This document shows positions 63,350 to 64,000 of a DNA stretch of 64,000 nt, in pieces. Within the stretch, counting starts at the first letter, position 1. Each line of letters starts with the position of its first letter. The DNA is from Zhengella sp020637775. Lineage in GTDB: Bacteria > Pseudomonadota > Alphaproteobacteria > Rhizobiales > Rhizobiaceae. The notes beneath the pieces are model-generated. The model saw only the letters and a list, made by a program, of their open reading frames with translations, searched no databases and was not told the DNA's origin. The translations under genes and the position numbers were made by a program. Location: positions 62,001 through 126,000 of the forward strand of contig NZ_JAWKWO010000001.1 of NCBI RefSeq assembly GCF_041397485.1. The letters run 5' to 3'.

Positions 63350-64000
63350 CCTTCTTGCGCGTTCCCTCCGACAGCGCCCTCAAGGCGGCGGTCTGCCGGA
63401 AGAATTTCCTGACCGGCATGGCCGGTGCCCCGACCCATTTCTCGCCAGCGGGCAAATCATGCATCAGGCCGGAGGCCGCGCCCAGTTGCGCGCCGTCACC
63501 AACCGTCAGGTGGTCTGCAATCCCGGCATTGCCGCCGAGCATGACAAAGTTGCCAATGGTGACGGAACCGGAGATGCCGCATTGCGCAGCAATGGCGCAG
63601 TGCCGGCCGATCGTCACGTTGTGCCCCACCTGGACGAGATTGTCGATCTTCGTGCCCTCGCCGATGACCGTGTCGCCCAGTGCGCCGCGGTCAATGGTCG
63701 TATTGGCGCCGATCTCCACGTCATCCTGCAGCACGACGCGGCCAAGCTGCGGAACCTTTTCCAGACCGGCGGCACCGGGCACATAGCCGAAGCCATCCTG
63801 GCCGATGCGTGCGCCCGGATGAATGACAACCCGGTTGCCGGCCAGCGTGGCGATCAGCGAAACATGCGCGGCGATGTGGCAATCGCGCCCGATGCGGCAG
63901 CCGGGGCCAACCACGGCACCGGGACCGATGACCGATCCGGACCCGATTTGCGCACCCGCTCCGACGACAGCGCCAGCCTCCACGACGACGCCCGGCTCAA
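63333..64000 (-). CDS. lpxD: UDP-3-O-acylglucosamine N-acyltransferase LpxD (N-terminus off window)
   Basis: About 222 codons of the C-terminal part are present; the N-terminal uridine-binding domain lies beyond the right edge. Hexapeptide repeats (GSVIGPGAVVGPGCRIGRDCHI), GQDGFGYVPGAAGLEKVPQLGRVVLQDDVEIGANTTIDRGAL, and VQVGHNVTIGRHCAIAAQCGISGSV carry the catalytic His region and the Gly-Phe-Gly motif of LpxD. It adds the N-linked acyl chain of lipid A, using a dedicated hydroxyacyl-ACP. It is translationally coupled to fabZ by overlap. Confidence 0.96.
   Translation of the reverse strand, partial: EPGVVVEAGAVVGAGAQIGSGSVIGPGAVVGPGCRIGRDCHIAAHVSLIATLAGNRVVIHPGARIGQDGFGYVPGAAGLEKVPQLGRVVLQDDVEIGANTTIDRGALGDTVIGEGTKIDNLVQVGHNVTIGRHCAIAAQCGISGSVTIGNFVMLGGNAGIADHLTVGDGAQLGAASGLMHDLPAGEKWVGAPAMPVRKFFRQTAALRALSEGTRKKDGDND

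Overview
The window is high-GC DNA from an alphaproteobacterium, most likely of the Hyphomicrobiales (Rhizobiales). Four things point there: the housekeeping order lpxD-fabZ-lpxA-lpxI-lpxB / gltA / gltX / comEC / lexA-moeA-moaC-trpC-trpD / ppiD / tpiA / secG; LpxI in place of LpxH; an alphaproteobacterial SOS box (GAAC-N7-GAAC, the complement of GTTC-N7-GTTC) in front of lexA; and a tandem 57-bp intergenic palindrome of a type I associate with rhizobial genomes. No rRNA, tRNA, CRISPR array or insertion sequence was recognised.

Layout. (1) 1-5212, minus strand: the first 1,737 codons of a giant, probably secreted protein. It is built of eight ~173-residue repeats and two LamG-like domains, arranged as two copies of a 900-residue super-unit; the C-terminus is off the left edge. 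(2) 5498-18952: a carbohydrate or polyol catabolic locus. A divergent SorC-family regulator (followed by a frameshifted GlpD-like dehydrogenase) faces a ten-gene minus-strand operon: two ABC permeases, a Tat-type binding protein, an SDR, an ABC ATPase, a glycerol-1-phosphate dehydrogenase-like enzyme, a HAD phosphatase, an FGGY kinase, a GpsA-like dehydrogenase and a class II aldolase. Dyad and direct-repeat operators lie between the divergent units. (3) 19033-29133: secreted calcium-binding proteins. An M10/serralysin-type metalloprotease has an in-frame TAG near its N-terminus. Next to it is a very large protein with six tandem vWA/RTX units (~1.14 kb each), whose reading frame is broken many times between about 22.25 and 27.28 kb. 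The two proteins end in nearly the same DUF4214 module. No type I secretion genes are in the window.

(4) 29278-31948: lipid-type genes: a DUF374 acyltransferase, divergent from a dedicated acyl carrier protein and a ketoacyl synthase (NodF/NodE-like pairing), then a DUF423 membrane protein. (5) 31965-45560: an M20 amidohydrolase, mfd, the 57-bp repeats, sdhE, recG, a DUF502 membrane protein, glmS, glmU, a DMT exporter and ccdA. (6) 45697-64000: secG, tpiA, ppiD, trpDC, moaC, moeA, lexA with its terminator, an FTR1 iron permease, comEC, gltX, gltA with its terminator, and the lipid A operon lpxB-lpxI-lpxA-fabZ-lpxD (lpxD truncated by the right edge).

The most unusual content is the modular architecture of the two giant repeat proteins, the catabolic locus that combines three different glycerol-phosphate-type dehydrogenases, and a cluster of reading-frame lesions that is sharply confined to part of the vWA repeat array. 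That last pattern looks more like unresolved repeat consensus than evolution, and raw reads would decide it. Long open frames opposite real genes are common here because of codon bias and were not annotated.
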